A stretch of DNA of 64,000 nt from an uncultured Lachnospiraceae bacterium (lineage in GTDB: Bacteria; Bacillota; Clostridia; Lachnospirales; Lachnospiraceae). The stretch spans positions 1 to 64,000 of the forward strand of contig CAJURH010000010.1 of the NCBI GenBank assembly GCA_910588775.1, read 5' to 3'. The position numbers were made by a program, and so were the translations under genes. Each line of letters opens with the position of its first letter. Positions within the stretch are counted from its first letter, which is position 1. Positions 44,812-53,877 of the stretch are shown in pieces. The notes below the pieces were generated by a model that searched no databases, had not been told where the DNA came from, and saw only the letters and a list, made by a program, of their open reading frames with translations.

Positions 44812-45282
44812 CTACCACTGTCCTTTTACTTTGAATTCCCGCTGCGCTTCCCGCTTCTGGTCCTTCTTCGCAATGTCCTGGCGCTTGTCGTACAGCTTCT
44901 TGCCTCGCGCAATCCCAATTTCCACTTTCACCAGACTGCCTTTAAAATACACTTGCAACGGAACCAGGGTGAGTCCTTTCTCCGCCAGCTTTCTCTCCAC
45001 CTTTCTAATCTCCTCCCGGTGCAGCAGAAGCTTCTTCACCCGCAGCGGATCTTTGTTGAAAATATTCCCCTTTTCGTAGGGGCTGATGTGCATGCCATAA
45101 ATGAAAACCTCGCCCCGCTCAATACGGACAAATGACTCCTTGATGCTGCATTTTCCCATGCGCAGGGATTTCACTTCTGTGCCCGCAAGGGATACCCCGG
45201 CTTCGTACTTATCTTCTATAAAATAATCGTGATAGGCTTTCTTATTGTTGGCAATAATACGGTTTCCCGTTGCTTTACCCAT
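44812..45282 (-). CDS. smpB: SsrA-binding protein
   Basis: A 156-aa tmRNA partner. It starts MGKATGNRIIANNKKAYHDYFIE and holds EAGVSLAGTEVKSLR, LLLHREEI and a basic C-terminal tail (KKDQKREAQREFK) that enters the ribosomal A site. ATG 45282 has AAGGAGAGG. The repeat copy E separates it from rnr. Confidence 0.96.
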   Translation of the reverse strand: MGKATGNRIIANNKKAYHDYFIEDKYEAGVSLAGTEVKSLRMGKCSIKESFVRIERGEVFIYGMHISPYEKGNIFNKDPLRVKKLLLHREEIRKVERKLAEKGLTLVPLQVYFKGSLVKVEIGIARGKKLYDKRQDIAKKDQKREAQREFKVKGQW

Positions 45283-45311
45283 AACCTCTCCTTTTAATTT
45301 ATTATTATACA

Positions 45312-45399
45312 AGTGATTGCGAAACAGTTATTTCATATGTCTGCGTTTGTTCAAATATGCCCAAACGCTGGTTACGAAACGGGCGTTTCGCAATCATCT
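45312..45399 (+). repeat. Dispersed palindromic repeat, copy E, overlapping rnr stop
   Basis: An 88-bp copy with near-perfect inverted ends AGTGATTGCGAAAC and GTTTCGCAATCATCT and an inner GAAAC/GTTTC hairpin. The last codons of rnr (DDCETPVS) and its TAA at 45372-45374 lie inside it. Confidence 0.7.
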
Positions 45400-47513
45400 A
45401 TGACAAAATCAATGTTTCTCTGATACAAATCCACGTCCGCAACCCGGACCGTCACTTTCTGGCCCAGCGCATAGGTTTTCCCGGTGTCCTCGCCCTTCAG
45501 CACAAGTTTCTCCTCGTCAAACACATAGTAATCGTCATCCAGCGCACGGATGTGAATCAGACCTTCAATGGTGTTGGGCAGTTCCACATACAGCCCCCAC
45601 CCGGTTACGCCGGAGATGGAACCCTCGAAACTCTCTCCCATATGATCCAGCATATATTCCGCTTTCTTTAACTTTTCCACTTCCCGCTCGGCTTCTTCGG
45701 CCCGGCGTTCCGCAGAGCTTGACAAAGTGGCCACTTCCTCCAGGATAGACGCGTACAGATCCATTTTCTCCTGGTTCATCCTCCCCCGCAGCTTATCTTT
45801 TATAATCCGGTGAATCTGCAGATCCGGATAACGGCGGATGGGAGATGTGAAATGGCAGTAATGCGTGGAAGCCAAGCCGAAATGTCCGGTACAGTCCACG
45901 GTGTATCTTGCCTGTTGCATGGCGCGCAGCGCAAGACGGCTAATCAGCGCTTCTTTTTCCTGCCCTTGCGCTTGGTTCAAAATGTTCTGAATTTCCAGCG
46001 GCGATATTTTCTCTTTTGATTTTTGCACCTGTATTCCCTGACTGTGAATCAGCGTCAGCAGTTCCTCGATTTTCTCCGGATCCGGGTCCCCGTGGGTCCG
46101 GTATACGAAAGGAATCTGATTTTCGAAAAATTCCCGCGCCACCGTCTCATTGGCCAGAATCATAAAATCTTCGATTAGCTCCATGGCCCGGTTATGGGGA
46201 TAAACTTCCACCGCTGTGGGCTTTCCCTGCTCATCTATGGTAATCTTGCTCTCCGGAAAATTAAAATCTATAGAGCCTCGCTTCTGCCGCCGCCTGCGCA
46301 CAATGGCGGAAAGTTCCTCCATTTTCTGAAAAAGGGGTTGAAATTCTTCGTATTCTTTACAGATTTCCGGGTCCGACTGATCCAGAATTTTCTGAACGTT
46401 TGTGTAGGTCATGCGCCGGTTCACCTGAATGACCGTCTCCGCGATTTCGTGATGAATCACGTTTCCCTCTTTGTCCACATCCATCAGGCAACTTAAAGCA
46501 AGCCTGTCCTCTCCCGCATTCAGGGAACATATTCCGTTGCTGAGCCGCTTGGGCAGCATGGGAATCACCCGGTCCACCAGGTAAACGCTGGTTCCCCGCC
46601 GCAGCGCTTCCCGGTCCATGGCGCTGCCTCCCTGGACATAGTTGGCCACATCGGCAATGTGCACGCCCAGATGGTAGATGCCGTCCTCCCAGGTCAGGGA
46701 AACCGCGTCGTCCAGGTCCTTGGAATCTTCCCCGTCAATGGTCACCATGGTCCAATCCCGGATGTCCCGGCGACCTTGAAAATCTCCCGGAATCAGCCAT
46801 TCGCCCACCCGGTTCGCCTGCCTGGACACTTTTTCTGAAAACTCTGTGGGGATTCCCAAAGCTTTCACAATGGACAGCACGTCGGTTCCCGGTTCTCCCA
46901 CATTGCCCAGAATTTCTTTGATCTGGCCCTCCGGCCCTTTCCGCCTGGAACCGTAACTGGTGATTACCGCCACCACTTTGTCCCCGGTTTCCGCATCCAT
47001 GGACTTTCCAGCGGGTATGAATAAATCCTGGCTCAGTTTGGGATTGTCCGGCGCCACGAAACCGTAATGGGGGCTTTTCTGAAATGTCCCCACAAACTCC
47101 CGGCATCCGTGTTCCAGGATTTTCACCACCACGCCTTCCTTGCGCTTGCCGTTTCCGTCCTCGCTTAACTTCACCTGCACCCGGTCCTGGTCCATGGCGC
47201 GTCCCGTCTTCTCCTCTGGTATATAGATATCTTCCTGGCCGTCGCCCAGATCCACAAAGCCGAAGCCTCTGGGATGCGCCAGGAAAATCCCGGTTATGGG
47301 AGATTCTTTGGCAAGGGTGTACGTGCCGTTGCCGTTTAACTGCACGCTTCCGTCCTGAACCAGCTCGTCCATCACCCGGTACAGCTCTTTGCGCTTGGGA
47401 CGGGGAATATCCAGAAGAGCCGCCAGCTCCCGCAGCCGCATGGGCCGGTAGGCAGGGTTAGCCAGCACGCTGGCCATTAATTTCTTACGTCGTTCCAACT
47501 GTCTTTTCTTCAT
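45372..47513 (-). CDS. rnr: Ribonuclease R
   Basis: A 713-aa 3'-5' exoribonuclease. N-terminal winged helix and cold-shock domains, RNB catalytic domain with the Asp cluster in DGEDSKDLDDAVSL near 258, and a C-terminal S1 domain about 625-705. Part of the secG-rnr-smpB-ssrA cluster, where RNase R degrades non-stop mRNA. The final eight residues come from the repeat element, and the basic Lys-rich tail found in many homologues is absent. Confidence 0.95.
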   Translation of the reverse strand: MKKRQLERRKKLMASVLANPAYRPMRLRELAALLDIPRPKRKELYRVMDELVQDGSVQLNGNGTYTLAKESPITGIFLAHPRGFGFVDLGDGQEDIYIPEEKTGRAMDQDRVQVKLSEDGNGKRKEGVVVKILEHGCREFVGTFQKSPHYGFVAPDNPKLSQDLFIPAGKSMDAETGDKVVAVITSYGSRRKGPEGQIKEILGNVGEPGTDVLSIVKALGIPTEFSEKVSRQANRVGEWLIPGDFQGRRDIRDWTMVTIDGEDSKDLDDAVSLTWEDGIYHLGVHIADVANYVQGGSAMDREALRRGTSVYLVDRVIPMLPKRLSNGICSLNAGEDRLALSCLMDVDKEGNVIHHEIAETVIQVNRRMTYTNVQKILDQSDPEICKEYEEFQPLFQKMEELSAIVRRRRQKRGSIDFNFPESKITIDEQGKPTAVEVYPHNRAMELIEDFMILANETVAREFFENQIPFVYRTHGDPDPEKIEELLTLIHSQGIQVQKSKEKISPLEIQNILNQAQGQEKEALISRLALRAMQQARYTVDCTGHFGLASTHYCHFTSPIRRYPDLQIHRIIKDKLRGRMNQEKMDLYASILEEVATLSSSAERRAEEAEREVEKLKKAEYMLDHMGESFEGSISGVTGWGLYVELPNTIEGLIHIRALDDDYYVFDEEKLVLKGEDTGKTYALGQKVTVRVADVDLYQRNIDFVIDDCETPVS

Positions 47514-47546
47514 TTCTACCTCTATAATTTCCTATAAACGATAAAA

Positions 47547-47573
47547 GCGCCCTTGTCCATGATACAAGAGCAC
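47547..47573 (-). terminator. Hairpin between secG and rnr
   Basis: Minus-strand GTGCTCTTGT (47573-47564) pairs with ACAAGGGCGC (47556-47547), with two G-U pairs, followed by TTTTATCG. Probably a partial terminator or attenuator. Confidence 0.5.
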
Positions 47574-47579
47574 CCTTAC

Positions 47580-47816
47580 CTAAAAACTCATGTTCAAAAC
47601 AGCAGCCAGTATGAAAAATAAAGCTGCCATAATCTTGGTGGCAGTTATCAGCTTTCCCTCCATGGAACGGCCTTTGTTCTTGCCCCAATAGGTATCCGCA
47701 GCGCCGGCTATGGCGCCAAGTCCCTGCTGCTTCCCTTCCTGCATCAGCACAACCACTGTCAGGGCTATGCAATCCAGTGCAAACAAAACTGTCAAAATAA
47801 TTCTGAGGATTTCCAC
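47580..47816 (-). CDS. secG: Preprotein translocase subunit SecG (GTG start)
   Basis: A 78-aa two-helix subunit of SecYEG. It reads EILRIILTVLFALDCIALTVVVLMQEGKQQGLGAI, the conserved SecG signature, with a second helix about 56-76. The GTG at 47816 is supported by AGGGAGGTG; a longer ATG start lacks a site. Confidence 0.9.
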   Translation of the reverse strand: MEILRIILTVLFALDCIALTVVVLMQEGKQQGLGAIAGAADTYWGKNKGRSMEGKLITATKIMAALFFILAAVLNMSF

Positions 47817-47894
47817 TTGAAACCACACCTCCCTAATACCAATTAGCATTTATCATACCACAATATAGGAAGGATTACAACAGTTATTTTGCAT

Positions 47895-49232
47895 TTATTT
47901 TGAGACTTCCACGTTGACGAAAGGATGGTCGTAGGAAGCTATTTTGCCCAAATAGTCCTCAATGCGCAAAAGCTGGTTGTACTTGGCATTCCGATCGGAC
48001 CTACAGGGCGCTCCTGTCTTAATCTGCCCGGCTCCGGTGGCCACCGCCAGGTCCGCGATAAAGGAATCCTCCGTCTCCCCGGACCTGTGGGAAATCACGG
48101 CTTTGTATCCAGCTTTGTGAGCCATCTCCACCGCATCCAGCGCTTCCGATAGCGTGCCGATCTGGTTTACCTTCACCAAAATCGCATTGGCCACCTGCAG
48201 CTTAATCCCGCAGCGAAGCCGCTTAATATTTGTGACAAACAAATCGTCTCCCACCAACTGAATTCTCTCACCCAACTCCTGGGTCATATGCTTCCATCCG
48301 TCCCAGTCGTCTTCGTGCAGGCCGTCCTCAATAGAAACAATGGGAAACTCATCCACCAAATCCTTATAATATTCCACCATTTCCTTGCCGCTGCGCAGGA
48401 CTGTTTCCCCTTTCATGCGGGACTCCCCAGGGAAACGGTAAACGTCCTTCTCTTTCTCATAGAGCTCGCTGGCCGCCGCATCAATGGCAATGCAGATATC
48501 CTCTCCCGGACGGTATCCAGCGCGCTCGATGGCGCGGATAATCAGCGATAAAGTCTCGCGGGCATCGGACAAATCCGGCGCAAAACCGCCCTCATCGCCC
48601 ACCGCTGTAGACATTTTCTCTTCTTTTAAAATGATTTTCAGAAACTGGTAAATCTCCACGCACATGCGCAGACCGTCGTGGAAGCTCTCCGCGCCCACTG
48701 GCATAATCATGAATTCCTGCAAGTCCACGGTGTTATTGGCGTGAACGCCGCCGTTTAAAATATTCATCATGGGAACCGGCATCCTTTTGGCATGCACGCC
48801 GCCTATATACTGGAACAAGGGCAGCTTCAACGCTTCAGCCGCCGCCCGGGCCACCGCCATGGACACGCCCAGCATAGCGTTTGCGCCTATATTGCTTTTG
48901 TTTTCCGTGCCGTCCGCCTCCAAAAGCAGAAAGTCAATCGTATTCTGGTCCAGAGCATTTTCCCCTAAAATGGCGTCCGCCAGCTTCGTGTTCACGTTGG
49001 AAACCGCTTTCTCCACGCCCAGCCCCACATATTCTTTCTTATTCCCGTCTCTAAGCTCCACCGCCTCGAACTTCCCGGTGGATGCGCCGGAAGGAACCAT
49101 GGCGCGCCCGGTGGCGCCTTTCAACCCCACGATGCCCTCGCCCACGGTCACTTCAACTTCCACCGTCGGGTTTCCTCTGGAGTCCAGCACTTGTCTCGCG
49201 TACACCCTTCTGATCGGCAAATATCGGTACAT
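47895..49232 (-). CDS. eno: Enolase
   Basis: A 445-aa glycolytic enzyme making phosphoenolpyruvate. N-terminal ARQVLDSRGNPTVEVEV, VGDEGGFAPD near 215, SIEDGLHEDDW near 299 with metal ligands, VKVNQIGTLSE near 351 with the catalytic Lys, and ISHRSGETED near 381. AGGAGG before the ATG. It precedes secG. Confidence 0.97.
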   Translation of the reverse strand: MYRYLPIRRVYARQVLDSRGNPTVEVEVTVGEGIVGLKGATGRAMVPSGASTGKFEAVELRDGNKKEYVGLGVEKAVSNVNTKLADAILGENALDQNTIDFLLLEADGTENKSNIGANAMLGVSMAVARAAAEALKLPLFQYIGGVHAKRMPVPMMNILNGGVHANNTVDLQEFMIMPVGAESFHDGLRMCVEIYQFLKIILKEEKMSTAVGDEGGFAPDLSDARETLSLIIRAIERAGYRPGEDICIAIDAAASELYEKEKDVYRFPGESRMKGETVLRSGKEMVEYYKDLVDEFPIVSIEDGLHEDDWDGWKHMTQELGERIQLVGDDLFVTNIKRLRCGIKLQVANAILVKVNQIGTLSEALDAVEMAHKAGYKAVISHRSGETEDSFIADLAVATGAGQIKTGAPCRSDRNAKYNQLLRIEDYLGKIASYDHPFVNVEVSK

Positions 49233-49671
49233 AGATGCAACCTCCTAAATATTGAAGATATTATTTTTCCGAAAATAGTATCCCCGGAAATTCGCCGATA
49301 CATACACGCGCAAAAAGCGGACGATGCAATGCTCATTTACTAAAAAGGATAAATTTTGAAAATATCTTTTGCCATTCCAAATCCGGTTCGCAGCCCTGGG
49401 CTATGCGCTTGCCGCTCATCGGATTGAGGAATTATAGCGGGCTATGTTGACAAAATCCCGGGCGAATATCCCGCGAAATGAGGGATGCAGATTGTGGGAA
49501 TGGGTTTTAAAACACACTCTAACCTGATCGCCGCGATACTTGCATATGCCCATAAGAAATAGCCGCCCTGTCTCTTGGAAAAGTAAGGCGGCTAATCTTA
49601 TAAATGTCATTTAACTTCGCCAGGGCTGGGAATCACAACCTGCACCGTTTTTTGAACCACAATTTTTCATC
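49233..49671. other. 439-bp intergenic region between greA and eno
   Basis: It holds the eno leader, a motif at 49487-49520 related to 2446-2479, and a dyad AGCCGCC/GGCGGCT at about 49562-49592 that may end the greA transcript. I saw no gene and no confident eno promoter. Confidence 0.45.
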
Positions 49672-50175
49672 TCAAAAACTCCGAATGGCATCCTCTTCCC
49701 CACTGGAATCTTTGTCAATCCTCTTTACGATCACGTCGTACCCCGCCGCCTCGTTGATTTTCACATGTACCCGGTCTCCCACTTTATGTCCCAACAGCGC
49801 CTTTCCCAGGGGTGATTCCACGCTGATGCGCCCATCCAGGGAATTGCCCCGGATGGACGTGACCAGTTTATAGACTTCCGTCTCGTCATCCTCTTCAAAG
49901 TAGACTTCCACTTTATTGTTTAAGCCCACTTCGTCTTCCTGGGATTCATCAGAAATGATTCGGGCGGTTTTCAGCATCCGCTCCAGGTAGCGAATCCGGC
50001 TTTCGTTTTTGTTCTTGTCTTTTTTCGCCGCATGGTATTCAAAGTTTTCACTCAAGTCCCCGTGAGCCCTGGCCTCCTTCACGGCTTCCAGGGCTTCTTT
50101 GCGCACTACCAGCTTACGGTGTTCAATCTCTTCTTGTATCTTCTTTACATCTTCTTCGGTTAACTGTTCTCTCAT
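49672..50175 (-). CDS. greA: GreA/GreB family transcription elongation factor
   Basis: A 167-aa factor rescuing backtracked RNA polymerase. N-terminal coiled coil (about 1-85) with the acidic tip ARAHGDLSENFEYHAAK near 49, and the C-terminal FKBP-like domain ending VSPLGKALLG-type ESPLGKALLGHKVGD. It overlaps gpmI by four bases. Confidence 0.93.
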   Translation of the reverse strand: MREQLTEEDVKKIQEEIEHRKLVVRKEALEAVKEARAHGDLSENFEYHAAKKDKNKNESRIRYLERMLKTARIISDESQEDEVGLNNKVEVYFEEDDETEVYKLVTSIRGNSLDGRISVESPLGKALLGHKVGDRVHVKINEAAGYDVIVKRIDKDSSGEEDAIRSF

Positions 50176-51716
50176 CTTTCACGCACCAGCAGGGATTCTC
50201 CGGTCATTTCTTTGGGCTGTTCCATCCCCATCATATCAATCAGTGTGGGCACGATATCCGCCAGCCTTCCACCTTCCCGCAGCCGCAAGGCAGGGTCGGA
50301 GCTTACCAATATAAAGGGCACCGGATTGGTGGTATGGGCGGTGAATGGCTCCTCGGTCTCATAGTCAATTAACTGCTCTGCATTCCCATGGTCTGCGCAG
50401 ATAAACATCTGACCGCCCATTTTCTTCACCGCGTCCACGGTCTTGCCCACGCAGGCATCCACGGTTTCGATGGCCTTGATGGCGGCCGCCTGCACGCCGG
50501 TGTGACCCACCATGTCTGGATTGGCGAAGTTACAGATTACTACGTCGTATTTGCCGGATTCGATGGCATCCACCAGTTTTTCACAGACTTCCGGCGCGCT
50601 CATCTCCGGCTGTAAATCGTAGGTCGCCACTTTGGGAGAATTGACCAGAATTCGGTCTTCACCGGGATTTGGCTCCTCGATTCCGCCGTTGAAGAAGAAC
50701 GTTACATGGGCGTATTTCTCCGTCTCGGCAATCCGGGCCTGGGTCATTCCGTGGGCAGCCAGGTATTCACCAAATGTATTGCGTATCTCTTCCTTATGAA
50801 ATGCCACCAATTTATTCTGAATGGTATCGTCATAATCTGTGAAGCACACATAGGTCAGGTCCAGTCTCTTCTCCCGTTCAAATCCTGTGAAATCTTCGTC
50901 CACAAATGCGCGGGTGATTTCCCGGGCGCGGTCCGGGCGGAAGTTATAGAACACCACCGAATCCCCGTCTTTCACCGTGGCCACAGGTTTTCCCTCCTGA
51001 GTGACCACAATGGGTTCCACGAACTCGTCGGTCACTTCCGCCGCGTAGGATTCCTTCACGGCGCAGACCGGACAGGACGCTTCCTTGCCTTCCCCCTGGG
51101 CCATGGCCTTATATGCCTTTTCCACCCGCTCCCAGCGGTTGTCTCTGTCCATGGCGTAGTAGCGGCCCATCACCGTGGCCACCTGGCCCACGCCTATTTT
51201 CTTCATCTCGTCGTTTAATTCTTTAATATAGCCTTTGCCGGAGGAGGGAGGCGTATCGCGACCGTCCAGGAAACAATGCACATATACGTTTTCGATCCCT
51301 TCTCTTTTGGCCAACTCCAAAAGGCCATAGAGATGGGTATTGTGACTGTGTACGCCGCCGTCGGAGAGAAGCCCCATCAGATGCAGGGAAGTTCCCTTCT
51401 CCCGGACATTTTTCACCGCCTGCAAAAGCGCCTCGTTTTCAAAAAATGTTCCATCCTGGATCTCTTTGGTAATCCGGGTCAGCTCCTGGTATACGATGCG
51501 GCCTGCGCCCATGTTCAGGTGCCCCACCTCGGAATTTCCCATCTGCCCTTCGGGAAGACCCACCGCCATGCCGCTGGCGTAGCCTTTTACAAAGGGACAC
51601 TGAGACATCAGCTGATCCATAATCGGAGTTTTCCCCTGACACACAGCGTTGGCCTCGCAGTTTTCATTCAGTCCATAACCATCTAAAATCAATAAAACCG
51701 TCGGTTTTTTGCTCAT
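50172..51716 (-). CDS. gpmI: Phosphoglycerate mutase, cofactor-independent
   Basis: A 514-aa two-domain Mn-dependent enzyme interconverting 3- and 2-phosphoglycerate. Start MSKKPTVLLILDGYG, catalytic Ser in GQMGNSEVGHLNMG near 63, FLDGRDTPPSSG near 150, NFRPDRARE near 259 and CADHGNAEQ near 446. Overlaps hom by four bases. Confidence 0.96.
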   Translation of the reverse strand: MSKKPTVLLILDGYGLNENCEANAVCQGKTPIMDQLMSQCPFVKGYASGMAVGLPEGQMGNSEVGHLNMGAGRIVYQELTRITKEIQDGTFFENEALLQAVKNVREKGTSLHLMGLLSDGGVHSHNTHLYGLLELAKREGIENVYVHCFLDGRDTPPSSGKGYIKELNDEMKKIGVGQVATVMGRYYAMDRDNRWERVEKAYKAMAQGEGKEASCPVCAVKESYAAEVTDEFVEPIVVTQEGKPVATVKDGDSVVFYNFRPDRAREITRAFVDEDFTGFEREKRLDLTYVCFTDYDDTIQNKLVAFHKEEIRNTFGEYLAAHGMTQARIAETEKYAHVTFFFNGGIEEPNPGEDRILVNSPKVATYDLQPEMSAPEVCEKLVDAIESGKYDVVICNFANPDMVGHTGVQAAAIKAIETVDACVGKTVDAVKKMGGQMFICADHGNAEQLIDYETEEPFTAHTTNPVPFILVSSDPALRLREGGRLADIVPTLIDMMGMEQPKEMTGESLLVRER

Positions 51717-53017
51717 TGCGTTTCTCCTTTTTCAGCCTTATATACCCGCAGCACCGTGGAGATTTCCCGTGTGGTCTCCTGTGCCTTTATGGTTTCCAGA
51801 GCCTTTTTTAAGTCTCCTTCTTTTACGGAATCGGTAATCACCACCAGCTCGGCCACGCCTTTTTTGGACTGCCTCTGGATAATCTGGGCAATACTCACCT
51901 GATTTGCGGCGAAAGCCCCGGCAATAGCAGTGACGACCCCGCATTTATCTTCCACCAGCAGACGCAAGAAGAAACTGTTCTTGGTGTTTTCCATCTTCTT
52001 TATGGCCAGTTCTTTGTAACAGGAACAACTAATCCGGCCACAGCAGCCATGCTGGATGTTTCTGGCAATGTCGAACACGTCGCCCACCACTGCGCTGGCC
52101 GTGGGCAGGCTCCCGGCCCCGCGTCCGTAGAACATCACGTTTTCCACCGCGTCCCCATGAAGGAAAACCGCATTGTAGGAATCGCTTACAGCGGCCAGCG
52201 GATGTTCCCCGGCAATCAACATGGGACACACATACGCCTCAATGCCTTCTTCGTCGCAGCGGGCCACGCCCAACAATTTGATGGTGCAGCCCATCTCTTT
52301 TGCATACTGGATATCCTTGGATGTAATCTTTGTAATGCCTTCAATATGCACGTCGTCAAACACTACCCGGGAGTGGAAGCCGATGGAAGCCATAATGGCC
52401 ACTTTCCGCCCAGCGTCCAGCCCTTCAATGTCTGCGGTGGGGTCGGCTTCCGCATAGCCAAGCTCTGTGGCCAGATCCAGGGCCTCCTGAAATTCCATGC
52501 CATCCTGTTCCATCTTTGTCAAAATGAAGTTGGTGGTTCCGTTGACGATTCCCATGATTTCCGTAATATTATTTCCCAGCAGGCATTGTTTCATGGGACG
52601 GATAATGGGAATGCCTCCCGCCACGGCCGCCTCGAAGAGAAAGTCACATTTATTTTCCGCCGCCGCGTCCAGAAGCTCCCGACCGGCCACTGCCACAAGG
52701 TCTTTGTTCGCCGTCACCACATGTTTTCCCGCCTTCAGGGCAGCCAGAATGCTGGTTTTGGCCGGCTCCATTCCGCCCATCAGCTCAATGACGATTTCCA
52801 CAGAATCATCACCCACCACTTCCCGCCAGTCGTCCGTTAACAGCCCGGGATCTTCCACCTGGTCAGCCACTTCCTGCGGGTCCTTCACCGCTATCTTTCG
52901 GATTTCCAGTTCCACCCCCAGCTTTCGCTCCATTTCCGTCTGCTGGGATTTCAATACTTTATATGTGCCCATCCCTACGGTGCCCAGGCCCAACAGCCCA
53001 ACCCCAATTTTCTTCAT
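51713..53017 (-). CDS. hom: Homoserine dehydrogenase
   Basis: A 434-aa enzyme reducing aspartate semialdehyde to homoserine. NAD-binding GLLGLGTVGMGTYKVL, catalytic NGTTNFIL near 183 and GLDAGRK near 219, and a C-terminal ACT domain about 350-430 for feedback control. ATG 53017 with GGAAGGAG. Unusually located after a terminator at the end of the gap-pgk-tpiA genes and overlapping gpmI. Confidence 0.95.
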   Translation of the reverse strand: MKKIGVGLLGLGTVGMGTYKVLKSQQTEMERKLGVELEIRKIAVKDPQEVADQVEDPGLLTDDWREVVGDDSVEIVIELMGGMEPAKTSILAALKAGKHVVTANKDLVAVAGRELLDAAAENKCDFLFEAAVAGGIPIIRPMKQCLLGNNITEIMGIVNGTTNFILTKMEQDGMEFQEALDLATELGYAEADPTADIEGLDAGRKVAIMASIGFHSRVVFDDVHIEGITKITSKDIQYAKEMGCTIKLLGVARCDEEGIEAYVCPMLIAGEHPLAAVSDSYNAVFLHGDAVENVMFYGRGAGSLPTASAVVGDVFDIARNIQHGCCGRISCSCYKELAIKKMENTKNSFFLRLLVEDKCGVVTAIAGAFAANQVSIAQIIQRQSKKGVAELVVITDSVKEGDLKKALETIKAQETTREISTVLRVYKAEKGETQ

Positions 53018-53050
53018 CTCCAATCTCCTTCCAGTTTGTATGTGATTCAG

Positions 53051-53089
53051 AAAAAGCGGGGGTGAAGAACGCAATCTTCTTCATCCCCC
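53051..53089 (-). terminator. Strong terminator between tpiA and hom
   Basis: Minus-strand stem of 12-13 bp: 53089-53077 with 53069-53058 (one bulge), then GC and TTTTT (53055-53051). It would end most gap-pgk-tpiA transcripts before hom. Confidence 0.8.
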
Positions 53090-53105
53090 ACAAAGATTCC
53101 TTTTT

Positions 53106-53852
53106 CTATTTGTAGTTCACAATCTTGCCAAAGTCCGGTTTCAGGGAAGCTCCACCCACCAGACCGCCGTCAATATCCGGCTGCGCAAATAAATCCGGCG
53201 CCGTATCCGCGTTCACGGATCCGCCGTACTGAATCCGGATGGCGTCCGCTGTGGCCGCGTCATATATTTCTTCGATGCAAGCGCGGATGTCTCTGCAGAC
53301 TTCCTGGGCTTGCTGGGTGGTGGCAGTCTTCCCGGTTCCGATGGCCCAGATAGGTTCGTAAGCGATGACCGCCGTCTTAGCCTGCTCCGCCGTCACTCCC
53401 TGAAAGCCCACCTTCACCTGCTGACGGATGAAATCCATAGTCACGCCCTGTTCTCTTTGCTCCAGGCTTTCGCCACAGCACATAATCGGCGTGATGCCGT
53501 GTTCAAAGGCTTTTAACATCTTCTTATTCACGGTTTCGTTGGTCTCCGCAAAATATTCTCTTCTCTCAGAATGTCCGAGAACCACATATTTTATCCCTGC
53601 GTCCACCAGCATAAGCGGGGAAATCTCACCTGTATAAGCGCCCTTGTCTTCAAAATACATGTTTTCCGCACCCACCTGGATATTGGAACCTTTCGCCGCT
53701 TCCGCCACCGGAATCAAATCAATGGCTGGCACACAGAAAACCACATCCACTTCCGGATTGTTCACCAAAGGCTTTAATGTGTTCACCAGTTCTACAGCCT
53801 CAGAAGGAGTCATATTCATCTTCCAGTTGCCTGCGATTACCTTTTTCCTCAT
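53106..53852 (-). CDS. tpiA: Triosephosphate isomerase
   Basis: A 248-aa TIM barrel. MRKKVIAGNWKMNMTP at the start, VVLGHSERREYF with catalytic His near 94, AYEPIWAIGTGKTAT with catalytic Glu near 166, and QYGGSVNADTA near 208. Between pgk and the terminator. Confidence 0.97.
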   Translation of the reverse strand: MRKKVIAGNWKMNMTPSEAVELVNTLKPLVNNPEVDVVFCVPAIDLIPVAEAAKGSNIQVGAENMYFEDKGAYTGEISPLMLVDAGIKYVVLGHSERREYFAETNETVNKKMLKAFEHGITPIMCCGESLEQREQGVTMDFIRQQVKVGFQGVTAEQAKTAVIAYEPIWAIGTGKTATTQQAQEVCRDIRACIEEIYDAATADAIRIQYGGSVNADTAPDLFAQPDIDGGLVGGASLKPDFGKIVNYK

Positions 53853-53877
53853 TCTATTTCTCCTCTAACTTACGTCT

